DNA of 64,000 bases from Hymenobacter sp. GOD-10R. GTDB lineage: Bacteria > Bacteroidota > Bacteroidia > Cytophagales > Hymenobacteraceae. Both the position numbers and the translations under genes were made by a program. The stretch lies in assembly GCF_035609205.1 (NCBI RefSeq), contig NZ_CP141186.1, forward strand, positions 1 through 64,000, given 5' to 3'. The notes under the pieces were generated by a model that had not been told where the DNA came from, did not search any database, and saw only the letters and a list, made by a program, of their open reading frames with translations. Each line of letters opens with the position of its first letter. Position 1 is the first letter of the stretch. This document shows positions 35,365 through 44,435 of this stretch, piece by piece.

Positions 35365-35781
35365 ATGAACATTAGCTGGCTGAACTATCCGCAAGGTAGA
35401 ATAGCGTTTTGGAGTGCCTTGACCTTGTGTTGGGTTCTGGTGTTCGTACCCGGTTGGTTGGCGGGGGAGGATATCCTGTTCAAGGTAGTCGGGGCTGTCT
35501 TTTGGAGCGTTGCCCTTCTCTTCTGGCACTTTCAGGGCTATTATCTCACCCTGGAGTCACCGGCCACCTTGTGCTTCCGTAATGGGTTTCGCACGTTTCG
35601 ACGGCCTTGCACGCAACTAGCCCGCGTGGAATCCATCAGCGGCTTTTCCTACCAACTGGTGTTGACCACAGGCGAGACGTTTCTGTTTTCAGACCATCCC
35701 ATCCGGGGTGGGTTTGGTAAACAGCCGGAAAGAGCCGCCGAGCTGACAACAATGATCCAGGAGGCCTGCGCTAGGACCTAA
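35365..35781 (+). CDS. Membrane protein, PH-like
   Basis: 138 aa with two adjacent membrane helices (FWSALTLCWVLVFVPGWLAG, LFKVVGAVFWSVALLFWHFQ) and a soluble C-terminal part (YYLTLESPATLCFRNGF, then TGETFLFSDHP) resembling a bacterial PH-type domain. Function unknown. Confidence 0.65.
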   Translation: MNISWLNYPQGRIAFWSALTLCWVLVFVPGWLAGEDILFKVVGAVFWSVALLFWHFQGYYLTLESPATLCFRNGFRTFRRPCTQLARVESISGFSYQLVLTTGETFLFSDHPIRGGFGKQPERAAELTTMIQEACART

Positions 35782-35876
35782 CAGCAGCGCCTAGCTCTCA
35801 CCAAAGTACCACGCTGGTCATTGCTCAAGCAGAGGCTCAAAACCGTCACTTTTCCAAGACTTGTCCTGTAAGCTCA

Positions 35877-36028
35877 GTGGCTGTTGCAAAAGTCTACGGT
35901 CTGCTTTGGCGGGCGGGCGAAGCCCACTAGCTGACGACAGGGAAGCCTACCTTTCGCGGCTTTTTGGTTGCCTTGCTACTCACTTGCGCACCGAATAGGC
36001 TCCGTGCTCTGACTTTTGCAACAGCCAC
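35877..36028. mobile_element. MITE copy B (152 bp)
   Basis: Perfect 17-bp terminal inverted repeats GTGGCTGTTGCAAAAGT (35877-35893; inverted 36012-36028) and a 4-bp duplication CTCA on each side (35873-35876, 36029-36032). It shares the GTGGCTGTTGCA end with copies A and C, but its interior is different. Confidence 0.85.
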
Positions 36029-36165
36029 CTCAATTATGTTTATCAACTTTTTCCATAAAACACCGATTCTAATGATTAGGCTACTTTCTAGCTTTTGTCT
36101 AGTTTAAGCCTGCATTACAAAAGCAAGCCTCCCTTTTTCTTACTTACTGCCTAGGCTATAACGAT

Positions 36166-36522
36166 ATGAGCAGGTTCTTACTCACTGTAGGGCTTCTCGT
36201 AGGCAGCAGCTACAGCTGTTCTACTCATAAGCGGGAGAAAGTCGATGTGCACTCCTTGGTGGGAACCCAGTGGCGCAGTACGGATCCTGACTTTCCGGCT
36301 ATGCAGTTGACCATTACAGCGAAAGCTCTCACCTTTCGTTCGCCCGAAGAGGAGCATCCTTATCGCATCCTTTCACACCAGCAACTACTCCTAGATCACG
36401 ACACAGTAGAGTTAGTACTCGACCAGGCACACCGCTTATATCTTGAACCAACTAGTAAAGCCGTGGCTGAAGCCGAAGCCATTCAGGTAATCTACATGTA
36501 TCCTTTTGAGCAACTAGAATAG
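36166..36522 (+). CDS. Small lipoprotein
   Basis: 118 aa. Signal MSRFLLTVGLLVGSSYSC with a lipobox-like SYSC. The mature part VGTQWRSTDPDFPAMQLTIT is reminiscent of lipocalin-like Bacteroidota lipoproteins. Function unknown. Confidence 0.65.
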   Translation: MSRFLLTVGLLVGSSYSCSTHKREKVDVHSLVGTQWRSTDPDFPAMQLTITAKALTFRSPEEEHPYRILSHQQLLLDHDTVELVLDQAHRLYLEPTSKAVAEAEAIQVIYMYPFEQLE

Positions 36523-36618
36523 TCTTGCCTCAAAGAGCGCTCAAAAGTGTTAGATAAGCCTATTGAACATAATTTCACTTCTCGGACCACTGATTAGCAA
36601 AACATCTGATAACCCTTA

Positions 36619-37038
36619 TCATCGACGAGCATGGTAGTTATCTAGATTAACAGCAGAATCAAACTCGAAGATCAAAGGGGCATCCGCTTGCGAACTAGGC
36701 CTAGCGAGTAAGTGCTGCTTGGCTGGAGGAACTAGCTGATGCGGTACGCTTAGGTAGCGACCATGCGTGCGGCTCACCGCCTCATACTGCTGGCCCTGTA
36801 TATACAGGCTAAACCCGATCGTGCCCATCTTCAGGTCAGCCTGCGGTCGATACCACATGTCTCCTAAGACACCTTTGAAGCGGCGTAACTCCTCGCGGGT
36901 CAGGCGATAATCGCCCCGGTTGTTGTGCAGGACGACAGCGTCAATCGTGTCCACCTCCACCAAGTCGCGGAAGCGATCCTCGTGCGCAGTACAGGCACTC
37001 AGCGTCAGCAGCACAAAGAGAAGAACGGGCGGGTGCAT
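36619..37038 (-). CDS. Small lipoprotein
   Basis: 139 aa with lipobox LLTLSAC (Cys about residue 16). Its body (DYRLTREELRRFKGVLGDMW) is like small Bacteroidota lipoproteins of unknown function. It follows the gene at 37045 by 6 bp, so the two are probably one transcript. Confidence 0.7.
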   Translation of the reverse strand: MHPPVLLFVLLTLSACTAHEDRFRDLVEVDTIDAVVLHNNRGDYRLTREELRRFKGVLGDMWYRPQADLKMGTIGFSLYIQGQQYEAVSRTHGRYLSVPHQLVPPAKQHLLARPSSQADAPLIFEFDSAVNLDNYHARR

Positions 37039-37044
37039 CAGTCG

Positions 37045-37524
37045 TTACTGGGAAAAACGTTTGAGCAACTTTCCCCGCTTGGAGTACACGGCGCTCACGT
37101 CTACATAGGGGATGTCTGGACAATGATCCAAGCCAGGTTCCCCTACGCGAATGTCGTAGCCCAAGCGGGCGCGCACCACTACCGTATCGCGTCGTCCATG
37201 TCGGACCTGTTGCTGGTAGTAGCGGTAAAAGGCCGTGGTATCCTGTGCCCGCCCCCTGGGATAGGGAACCAGCAACGAGGTACCGTGAAAGAGATAACGA
37301 ACCAAGCTGTTGGGGTAGTCCATCTTCAGGACGCGGTAGGCTTGGTGGTATTCATCGCACTCCCATTCACTGGGCCAGACGATGGTCATGCGAGTGGGCG
37401 GCAGAAAACGGTGTTGGAAGGCCGCGATGGCTCCTTCGGCGCCGCGGTACAGCACCAAGCCCACAAACAGGAGGATAGGAAGCGCGAGCAAATCACCACC
37501 AACGAAAAGAAACCGCTTCCCCAT
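37045..37524 (-). CDS. Membrane-anchored hypothetical protein
   Basis: About 159 aa from ATG 37524 (MGKRFLFVGGDLLALPILLF), with one N-terminal membrane helix and a soluble domain (YHQAYRVLKMDYPNSLVRYL). Not recognised. Upstream partner of the lipoprotein gene at 36619-37038. Confidence 0.65.
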   Translation of the reverse strand: MGKRFLFVGGDLLALPILLFVGLVLYRGAEGAIAAFQHRFLPPTRMTIVWPSEWECDEYHQAYRVLKMDYPNSLVRYLFHGTSLLVPYPRGRAQDTTAFYRYYQQQVRHGRRDTVVVRARLGYDIRVGEPGLDHCPDIPYVDVSAVYSKRGKLLKRFSQ

Positions 37525-37767
37525 AGGGCAAGCTAAGACCATCCGTCGAAAGAATAAAGGGATGCAAGCCTACTCGGATTATCAACACAGCAAGTTCTTC
37601 AACTTACGCAGGCTCTTTCTCAAAATAAGTCATGAACAGAAGGCCTATTTCTCGGGCAGAAGTGGGCCTTCTGATCTATTGCCCATTAGTCTACTTGATC
37701 CAGCCGCCACTACTTGGCAATGGTATTGCGGTAGCGTTTCCAGAGCCCGATCGTATACACGTCCTCT

Positions 37768-38352
37768 GTGAAAGCCCTCCTCTTGATCATTGGTAGTACG
37801 CTGACGTTGCTACTGTTCTATGTGCTTCATTTTAAACAGAACGCCACGCCAACCGCGCTACGTGTAGAAGAGCCGTACCCCGCCGCAACGCTGCAGCGCC
37901 TTCAAGCCAAGTATAACCTCGTGGACGTCTCCTTTGATACGGAGTGTCTCTATGCCGTTGGTGACCTTTCCGCCCTGTTGACCTCCATTATCGCCCAGAC
38001 CTTGCCGGAGAAACACATCCACGTCGCGGAACACCTTTCCTCCGATCAGCGGCAGTATATCGTCACGCTTACCACGAAGGATACAACGGTGGTGTTCACC
38101 GCTGCAACCGATAGTGACTGGTTACCCGACCACTTCTTTACGGCGTTGGAAAACCTACCAGCGGCCTTTGGCTCGGAAAAACGGTTGTACAGCATCAACC
38201 CCGCGATGGGCTTGACAGGCCAAGAGGCTTGGTATTTCTGTGGCACAGAAGCGCACCTAAAGGCGGCACGTGCGGAAGGGCTTCCGCTAGTCTTTCCTCA
38301 AGAAGGCATCATAGACACACCGGAATACAAGCGCCTATATGGTAGTCAGTAA
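37768..38352 (+). CDS. Hypothetical protein with N-terminal membrane anchor
   Basis: 194 aa, N-terminal helix MKALLLIIGSTLTLLLFYVL then a soluble part with VEEPYPAATLQRLQAKYNLV and ALENLPAAFGSEKRL. No family recognised. The region 37545-37767 before it has no supported gene. Confidence 0.65.
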   Translation: MKALLLIIGSTLTLLLFYVLHFKQNATPTALRVEEPYPAATLQRLQAKYNLVDVSFDTECLYAVGDLSALLTSIIAQTLPEKHIHVAEHLSSDQRQYIVTLTTKDTTVVFTAATDSDWLPDHFFTALENLPAAFGSEKRLYSINPAMGLTGQEAWYFCGTEAHLKAARAEGLPLVFPQEGIIDTPEYKRLYGSQ

Positions 38353-38505
38353 CCGAAGGAGCACAACCGTTGAAGCAGCTATGCAAGTTGAATTCCACCG
38401 AGGCTGAGGAATATTTATTACTTTTTTAGCTTCTCGGAGTAGTTGATTAACATAACGCCTACTTATACGACTAGTATTTCATCTTAGGTCAAGAGCTGCT
38501 TATCT

Positions 38506-38907
38506 ATGGAGTTTTCGCGCTCAGAACATGTATATACCATTACAGATTGGTACGATGGTGCTCGCACAGGCATTGCTGATTATCATGACCAGCCGCATTA
38601 TTATGAGTGCCTTCAGTGGGAAGACTCGCCTCAGACTGCAGCCACGTATGCTCTGACTCCATTGGATGAGGAAACCTTCCAACTCGCGCTCGAGGACTGG
38701 GCGATTTGGCAGCGGTGGCAAGCCGCATTCAAGGCTGGTACGACGACCGAAGCGACGCATCCTGCCTTACCAGAAGACCAGGAGCGCCATGTCGTGCTAA
38801 GAGACCTATTGCGGGAGCGGCTACGCACGCGCCAAGACCTACATCATGTGGTGCAGGGCACGTTTCACTATGGCAGTGATACTAGAGTGGAATGGCAAGC
38901 TGTTTGA
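38506..38907 (+). CDS. Hypothetical protein
   Basis: 133 aa. ITDWYDGARTGIADYHDQPH, YALTPLDEETFQLALEDWAI and a charged C-terminus. It resembles uncharacterised proteins common in Bacteroidota and cyanobacteria; function not known. Single gene, plus strand. Confidence 0.7.
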   Translation: MEFSRSEHVYTITDWYDGARTGIADYHDQPHYYECLQWEDSPQTAATYALTPLDEETFQLALEDWAIWQRWQAAFKAGTTTEATHPALPEDQERHVVLRDLLRERLRTRQDLHHVVQGTFHYGSDTRVEWQAV

Positions 38908-39115
38908 CGCCCTCTCTGCTTAAGAGAAATAAGATAAAATCTATTAGCAGAAGGATTGACCAATCTGCCTTGAATCTTGATTTCGGTCATTAACATAACT
39001 TTTGATATTGGACTAGTCTCGGAATTAGTCTATGTTCAACTGGCTCGATATACAATCAAAAAATTGCATTCTGTTGCCAACAGCTTTATAACCACTTCTC
39101 CCACATGCCGCTTTT

Positions 39116-39568
39116 ATGAATTTAGATTGGCTGGTTACTAATCGATCACAAGTAAAAAGCTTTCTAGAAGAACCGGCGTTTTACAGCAGCCCTTTACGGG
39201 AGTTAGCAGCCATTCGCTTGCCCTTTGAGCGTAAGGCTGACTGCGAAAAAGCTTTTGTAAGCGTTCGAAGCTTTTTGCGATCTAAACGAGATGATGGCGA
39301 GCAGAAGGAAACGCTGTTATGTTGCTTTTCCCTAGCAATGCTTCAGTACTTGGTTGTGCAAGAGAGATACACCTACGAAATACAGGACATAACCACTGAA
39401 AAAGGGAATTTGTGTTATCCTGTTTTGATCAGTCGCTACTTGGGCAATAAGGAAAAAAGTAACGTAATAAGCGCTACGTATAGGGCAATGCTGGTAGCGG
39501 GAAAAAGAGACAGTTTCAAGACGTTTTACTGGTATCTTTCTGCGATACCACCACTTGCACAGGTTTAG
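39116..39568 (+). CDS. Hypothetical protein
   Basis: 150 aa, helical: MNLDWLVTNRSQVKSFLEEP, LRELAAIRLPFERKADCEKA, LLCCFSLAMLQYLVV. AT-richer than the signalling genes to the right. Not recognised; an immunity protein is possible from size and setting only. Confidence 0.6.
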   Translation: MNLDWLVTNRSQVKSFLEEPAFYSSPLRELAAIRLPFERKADCEKAFVSVRSFLRSKRDDGEQKETLLCCFSLAMLQYLVVQERYTYEIQDITTEKGNLCYPVLISRYLGNKEKSNVISATYRAMLVAGKRDSFKTFYWYLSAIPPLAQV

Positions 39569-39761
39569 TTGACAGAGATTGAGCAGCAGTAGATTCATAC
39601 TTTATTTGGAACGTTGCACAACGAACGTCACAAAAGCTACAGGTACGCTTGTAACATTACTTGAACGTTCTATTGGAAGACGTTATAAGCCTCCTTACAC
39701 TTAGAAGAAAGCAAAGGCTTCCTTCTCCATTATGGTTTATTGTGCTCTTTTAAGCAGCTAG

Positions 39762-40142
39762 CTACTGGTACTGCTCCAGTTCGTGAAGCAAGTGGTTCTT
39801 CAGCTCGTGTGCTTCTACCACAATGCTCTGTAAGGTTTCAGTAGGGAAAGCCGCCACCTGGATGTTTTCTGCTTGCAGCTCATCTAGCCACGCTAAAAAC
39901 TCCTCTACAGCCATTTCTTCGGTTTGGTAGGTTTGCCACTCGCCGGTCAAGAGCAAAGCGGCAAATGCTTCCTCTGGCCAGACCGGAATCATCGCTTGTC
40001 CTGAGTCATCGGCGAGCATGGTAATTCCTTCCGCATCGCGCAGCAGCCATATAGTTTCAACATCGGCTACCTTCCGAATGAGGTAGCCATAACGTTCTGG
40101 GGCCGGTAAGTTGAGGATGGATTGGCGTTTGTGCGGATTCAT
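39762..40142 (-). CDS. DUF2750-family protein
   Basis: 126 aa: PAPERYGYLIRKVADVETIW, then GITMLADDSGQAMIPVWPEE and MAVEEFLAWLDELQAENIQVA is the DUF2750 pattern. Members are found among polymorphic-toxin immunity proteins as well as alone. No toxin gene is adjacent, so it is an orphan. Confidence 0.8.
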   Translation of the reverse strand: MNPHKRQSILNLPAPERYGYLIRKVADVETIWLLRDAEGITMLADDSGQAMIPVWPEEAFAALLLTGEWQTYQTEEMAVEEFLAWLDELQAENIQVAAFPTETLQSIVVEAHELKNHLLHELEQYQ

Positions 40143-40391
40143 GTAGTGGGTAGCAACGAAGGAATAAGCAGGAAAATAGTGGAGGCAGTAAGGTAGGCCC
40201 GGTCTGCCTTACTATCAAACCGCTGTCTCTGCTACCAAACATCTATTGTAAGTACACTAGGTTGGACATTTTACAAACGGAGCCTTATAAAGTGTCCAGG
40301 ATAGGTATATCTGCTTGATCTCCTTTCCCAACTGCCCCCTTTTAGGTTCTCCTTATCACAAAGGAGGATAAGATCATTCTGCGCCCTGTGG

Positions 40392-40964
40392 CTAATGGCC
40401 CAAGGTAGCTTGTAAGTGTTTGCGGTAACGCTTGACGCTGGAGAGGCTGATGCCAGTCAAGGCCACGGTTTCGGCCACGGACAGGCCTTTCTCCAGCGCT
40501 TTCCGCACTTTGGCTAAGTTCTCCGCATCGACCCCCTTCGGCCGGCCAATATGCTTGCCCTGGGCGGCGGCTAGTTGCTGGCCTGCCCTGGTCTTCTCTA
40601 AGATGCTCTCGCGGTCGTACTCAGCCAGTGAGGCGAAGATGGAGAGCATGAACTTGCCGGCCGGTGTGGTGGTGTCGATGCCCAGGTCCAGGGCTTTGAA
40701 GTGGATACCACGCTGGTGAAAGGAATTGACTAGGTGAATCACATGGTCGCGGCTGCGGCCCAGGCGGAAGAAGCGCGCCACCAGCACCGTATCGCCCTCG
40801 CGCAGCAGCCCCAGCAGCTCATCGAGTGCGGGCCGTTGCAGGCTCATGCCCGTGATTTTGTCCTGGAAGATGCGGTCGCACCCCGCCTTGGTCAGTAGGT
40901 CGAGCTGGGTGTCTAGGTTCTGGTCAACGGTGGAGACGCGGGCATAGCCGAAGACTTTGTTCAT
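40392..40964 (-). CDS. Tn3/Hin-type serine resolvase
   Basis: 190 aa with all motifs: YARVSTVDQNLDTQLD (catalytic Ser), LVARFFRLGRSRDHVI, YDRESILEKTRAGQQLAAAQ (E-helix), then a HTH (VRKALEKGLSVAETVALTG, VKRYRKHL). Acts on a res or invertible site, likely the one immediately upstream. A decayed relative is at 493-735. Confidence 0.92.
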   Translation of the reverse strand: MNKVFGYARVSTVDQNLDTQLDLLTKAGCDRIFQDKITGMSLQRPALDELLGLLREGDTVLVARFFRLGRSRDHVIHLVNSFHQRGIHFKALDLGIDTTTPAGKFMLSIFASLAEYDRESILEKTRAGQQLAAAQGKHIGRPKGVDAENLAKVRKALEKGLSVAETVALTGISLSSVKRYRKHLQATLGH

Positions 40965-40965
40965 G

Positions 40966-41029
40966 GGTCAACAAGTTAGGTTCATAAAGATAACCAACTA
41001 GTTGTTTCTGGCCCGACTTGTTGAACCTA
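40966..41029. other. Candidate res site of the resolvase
   Basis: Directly upstream of the resolvase ATG. GGTCAACAAGT (40966-40976) pairs with ACTTGTTGAAC (41016-41026) with one mismatch; TAGGTTC (40977-40983) pairs with GAACCTA (41023-41029). A palindromic core AACTAGTT lies between (around 40997-41003). Fits a multi-subsite resolvase target. 41030-41326 has no supported gene. Confidence 0.5.
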
Positions 41030-41326
41030 TTTTTGAATCGTCTTTTGGTGGGCTGGGCTGCTCGGCGCTCGGGTTCAGGAAGCTATGACTTTCTGAGCTT
41101 CACCCCAACTAGTACTATTACCCTTTCTCCCCCCTTTAAAGCGTTAAAGCGACACTGGGCACCGGCTACGCTCGCTGGAAGTACCCTACCACAAACCATC
41201 TTACCTGACCAAAATCGATCCCGGGGCAGTAAGCCAGCAACGCAAAATAATCCCTGCTTACCCATAAGCCACCCCACAGGACGTCATTTACTATGAAAAC
41301 GGACGTTCGTTACTCTTCAACGATAC

Positions 41327-41734
41327 TCACCCGATTTTTTCTGTGAGCCAAGCCACAGCTTGCTCCTCCCGGGCAAAGGAGTCGTAAGGAAAGCCGTAGC
41401 GATGATGGGCTTCTTTTAGTAAATAGCTCATCCCATTCCGGATGGTGACATCTGTATTAGGCAGATAGGCCCCCTGTTGATAAGGGGTCTGGGTAAGTAA
41501 ACGAGGGATGTAGTCCAGTAACAGCCAACTAGCATGGTCGCCGTAAGCCATCAGGGAACGGTGATCCACTAGCAGCTTGGAACAGGCGGTTGCGCGTAGG
41601 CTCACCAAGGTATACTCTAATAAGGGCCGAATAGCGGTGTGGTAGGAGCGGGCGTGCGGGTACCACGTTAATCGCAGGTACCCCGCTGACTCGAAGAATA
41701 GATGACCGGCCGCATTCAGAAAATTAAGTGCCAT
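41327..41734 (-). CDS. STAS/SpoIIAA-like signalling protein
   Basis: About 135 aa from ATG 41734 (MALNFLNAAGHLFFESAGYL). The pattern of a short beta-rich start, RLTWYPHARSYHTAIRPLLE, then CSKLLVDHRSLMAYG and a helix ending AVAWLTEKIG recalls STAS/SEC14-like proteins in this group. It follows a histidine kinase gene; a partner or output role is inferred. The protein at 47167-47619 has a similar architecture. Confidence 0.6.
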   Translation of the reverse strand: MALNFLNAAGHLFFESAGYLRLTWYPHARSYHTAIRPLLEYTLVSLRATACSKLLVDHRSLMAYGDHASWLLLDYIPRLLTQTPYQQGAYLPNTDVTIRNGMSYLLKEAHHRYGFPYDSFAREEQAVAWLTEKIG

Positions 41735-41844
41735 TTTCAATAAGATTGGACCACGAAGAATGCGTGTGAATGAGCCCATTTCTATCAGTCTGTGCAGAAG
41801 TTCTCCGCGGCAAGCAACTCAGGTGAGCGGAGTGCAGAAGAGAC

Positions 41845-42930
41845 CTAAGCCAATAAGGCCGGCAATTCAATGCTAAAGGTGGTCCCTTGCCCTTCTCGGC
41901 TGACAACGGAGATTTGTCCCTGGTGCAGCTTGACGATCAGCTGGATGATGGACATCCCTAAGCCCGTACTCTTTTCACCCCGTAAACCGGTTCGCCGCGC
42001 CTGAGTAAACCGTTCAAAGAGCACGGGTTGCCATTGGGCTGGAATGCCAATGCCGGTGTCACGGACCGTCACCACTGCCTGTTGCTGGCGGCGCTCCACT
42101 TGCACGGTGACCTGGCCGCCATCGGGCGTGAACTTGAGGGCATTCGAGAGCAGATTATTCAGCACCTGCTGAAACTTGTTGAGATCTAGGCTCGCGTAAA
42201 TCGGTCGCTCGGCGGCTGAGAAGCTAAATTGTACTGCCAAGTGCTGCTGGCTTAGTTGGTACTCGTGCAGAATGAGTTCCAGCCAAGCCACCAAATCCGC
42301 ACGTTCGCGCTTGAGTTCCACGTTGGCCGACTCTAAAAATTCATGGTCCACAAAGTCTCGGATCAGCTTAACGCCGTCCGTACAGGTGCGCTCCATCAGC
42401 TGCAGTAGGTGCTGCGTGGAGGCACTCATCTCCAGCGTTTCGGCGCGCAGATGCTCGGTCAGCTGCTGGATCTGCGTCAAGGGCGCGGCTAAATCATGCG
42501 CGAGGATCTCCAACGTGGCATCCTTTTTAGTCAGGAACCGTTGCGTATGCAGCGCCATTTCTTTGGCCTGGGTGATATCTACGACACTGCCGCTCAAGTA
42601 CTGCTGGTCTTGGCCGAGGCTTACCCGACTCAGGGTCAGAGAAAACCATTGCAGCCGCTCCGCTTCTAGCAGCACGCGTACTTCCACTTCGTGAATACGC
42701 TGCTCGCGTAGTACCTGAATAAACCGCCGTCGCAACATGAAACGATCGTCCGGGTGTACGCGAGTCAGCCAGTACGCTACGTTGTGGACTACTGCGCCCG
42801 CCGCGTTACCTAGCTCGAAGGCGGACGCGTCACTTAGGTACACGAACTGGCGCTCCCGCGGAGCGTAGGCGAAGTATACGACCTTGCTGTGCGTAATGAG
42901 CGGAGCAAAGAGCCTCATAAAATCAGGCAT
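41845..42930 (-). CDS. PAS-domain sensor histidine kinase
   Basis: About 361 aa from ATG 42930 (MPDFMRLFAPLITHSKVVYF). PAS domain (about residues 15-130, VYFAYAPRERQFVYLSDASA, with QYLSGSVVDITQAKEMA at its end), then the H-box LEILAHDLAAPLTQIQ (phospho-His), then the ATPase with N (VLNNLLSNALKFTP), G1 (VRDTGIGIP), F and G2 (STGLGMSIIQLIV). Soluble, no membrane helix. Follows a PAS-only protein by 58 bp; the two likely form a split sensor. Confidence 0.9.
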   Translation of the reverse strand: MPDFMRLFAPLITHSKVVYFAYAPRERQFVYLSDASAFELGNAAGAVVHNVAYWLTRVHPDDRFMLRRRFIQVLREQRIHEVEVRVLLEAERLQWFSLTLSRVSLGQDQQYLSGSVVDITQAKEMALHTQRFLTKKDATLEILAHDLAAPLTQIQQLTEHLRAETLEMSASTQHLLQLMERTCTDGVKLIRDFVDHEFLESANVELKRERADLVAWLELILHEYQLSQQHLAVQFSFSAAERPIYASLDLNKFQQVLNNLLSNALKFTPDGGQVTVQVERRQQQAVVTVRDTGIGIPAQWQPVLFERFTQARRTGLRGEKSTGLGMSIIQLIVKLHQGQISVVSREGQGTTFSIELPALLA

Positions 42931-42988
42931 ACCAATGAGAAGCAATAGGTGGTGAATGGGATGGTAAGGGCTTAGCCAGCCCTGCGGC

Positions 42989-43921
42989 TTACACGGGATC
43001 GGTTCCGTGGTGTTGGAAGGCCGCAATGCGTTGCCGCAACGTTGCTACTTCCGCTTCTAATGCCGCCGTGCGAAGCGCTACCTGGGTTGCCAGCTCTTGG
43101 GACAGGCGCTCCAACTCGTCTTCGCGCTGCCGCAACCTGTCCTCGATTTCCTTCTGCTTGTGGATGTCGACACTAGTGCCAAACCACTGGAGGATCTGGT
43201 CCTGGTCATCTTTCCAGGGCAGCGCCCGGCCGAGGAACCATCGGTACTCGCCGTCATGCCGGCGAAAACGGTACTCCATTTCGTACGGCTCCCCCGTGCG
43301 GATACAAGTCCGCCATTGCGTTAAGCACCGCGCTACGTCCTCGGGATGCACCTGGGCCTCCCACCCCCAATGCAGGGCTTGTTCTGTGCGCTGCTGCGTG
43401 TAGTGCGTCCAGTATGGGTTGAAATAGGTGACGGCCCCATCACTACCTGCTATCCAGAGCAGGGCAGGTAGCGATTCGGCTAAAAGGGCCAGTTCCTGAC
43501 CCTGGTGCTGCGTCAGCAGCAAGCGTGCCTGCGTTTCCGTAATATCCTTGGTAATTCCTTGGAAATGGATAGGACGACTTCGCGCCTGGTCGAACACTGC
43601 CAGCCCCGTGGAAAGCACCCAGCGCACCTCTCCATTGGCTAGCAGCAAGCGGTGTTCCAGGGCCAAGCGACCACTACCGCTTGGATCCAGCGCCTGAGCC
43701 AAGTGCTGCTCAACCATTGTCCGGTCCTCGGGGTGCCACGCGCCCCGAATATCCTCCAGCGCTACGGGCTTATTTGTGGGCAAACCGAAGAGCTGTTTAC
43801 AGCGGGCAGAACACGTGAAGTGACGCCGGAGCAAGTCAATTTCCCACACGCCAATGTCCGCCGCCTCTAAGGCAGCCGCCACGCGTTCCGGAGTTAAAGC
43901 AGAATCAAAGGGAATAGACAT
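42989..43921 (-). CDS. Tandem-PAS protein with C-terminal coiled coil (cassette 1)
   Basis: 310 aa. Two PAS domains: one from about residue 15 (VAAALEAADIGVWEIDLLRR, HPEDRTMVEQHL) and one from about 150 (LPALLWIAGSDGAVTYFNPY, EMEYRFRRHDGEYRWFLGR). A coiled coil follows (RLRQREDELERLSQELATQV). No kinase or enzyme domain is present; output presumably goes through the kinase next door. It is a paralogue of the plus-strand protein at 50411-51187 and is divergent from an RHH gene, as in cassette 2. Confidence 0.85.
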   Translation of the reverse strand: MSIPFDSALTPERVAAALEAADIGVWEIDLLRRHFTCSARCKQLFGLPTNKPVALEDIRGAWHPEDRTMVEQHLAQALDPSGSGRLALEHRLLLANGEVRWVLSTGLAVFDQARSRPIHFQGITKDITETQARLLLTQHQGQELALLAESLPALLWIAGSDGAVTYFNPYWTHYTQQRTEQALHWGWEAQVHPEDVARCLTQWRTCIRTGEPYEMEYRFRRHDGEYRWFLGRALPWKDDQDQILQWFGTSVDIHKQKEIEDRLRQREDELERLSQELATQVALRTAALEAEVATLRQRIAAFQHHGTDPV

Positions 43922-43946
43922 GCAAACCTATACAGGGAATAAATGG

Positions 43947-44315
43947 TTAGAAGGGGGTGAGTTCTAGCTCCAGCTCTAACCCTGATGGGAAGTACAGGCT
44001 CAGCTGACGCAGGCGCTCGTCCAGGGAACAGCGTAAGCGCGTGACCACGACCTGTACCTTGCCCGTGGGCAAGTGCAGAACGAGAAAAGGTTGTCCTTGC
44101 CGCCGGTGGCGTTCTACTTGCCACGTACCCTGGTGAACGCCCGAGGGAGTGTAGAGCAGGAGCACACCCGCCCCCAGTTGTACTCGCGTGCCCTCGCTCC
44201 ACAAGCGCTCGGGCGCGGGGGCCGGACGCCCGCAACGGATGTTCCAGCATCCAAATAAGTGTTCCGCTGATACAGTCAGCAGATTAACATCGTACAAAAG
44301 GGTCAAAGCAGCCAC
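43947..44315 (-). CDS. Hypothetical beta-rich protein
   Basis: 122 aa: VSAEHLFGCWNIRCGRPAPA, GAGVLLLYTPSGVHQGTWQV, RLRQLSLYFPSGLELELELTP. Possibly lipocalin-like. It lies 25 bp before the PAS gene and in the same direction, between it and the RHH gene. No counterpart is seen in cassette 2. Confidence 0.55.
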   Translation of the reverse strand: MAALTLLYDVNLLTVSAEHLFGCWNIRCGRPAPAPERLWSEGTRVQLGAGVLLLYTPSGVHQGTWQVERHRRQGQPFLVLHLPTGKVQVVVTRLRCSLDERLRQLSLYFPSGLELELELTPF

Positions 44316-44435
44316 GACTCGTAAACCGTTGAAAAAAATAGGTAGGTATTTCTGTGCTAAGCCAAGCTCGGTTATGCCGCTGCGGTGAATAGTTTTGCGT
44401 ACGAATATGGATTCCTCACCTTAAGCCGACCTGCG

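Noticed and set aside
41018..41296. Plus-strand frame and TATTTTTG -7-like box at 41028
   Set aside because: The frame has no protein-like character, and the TTG to -7 spacing (23 bp) is too long; the box overlaps the res-like site.
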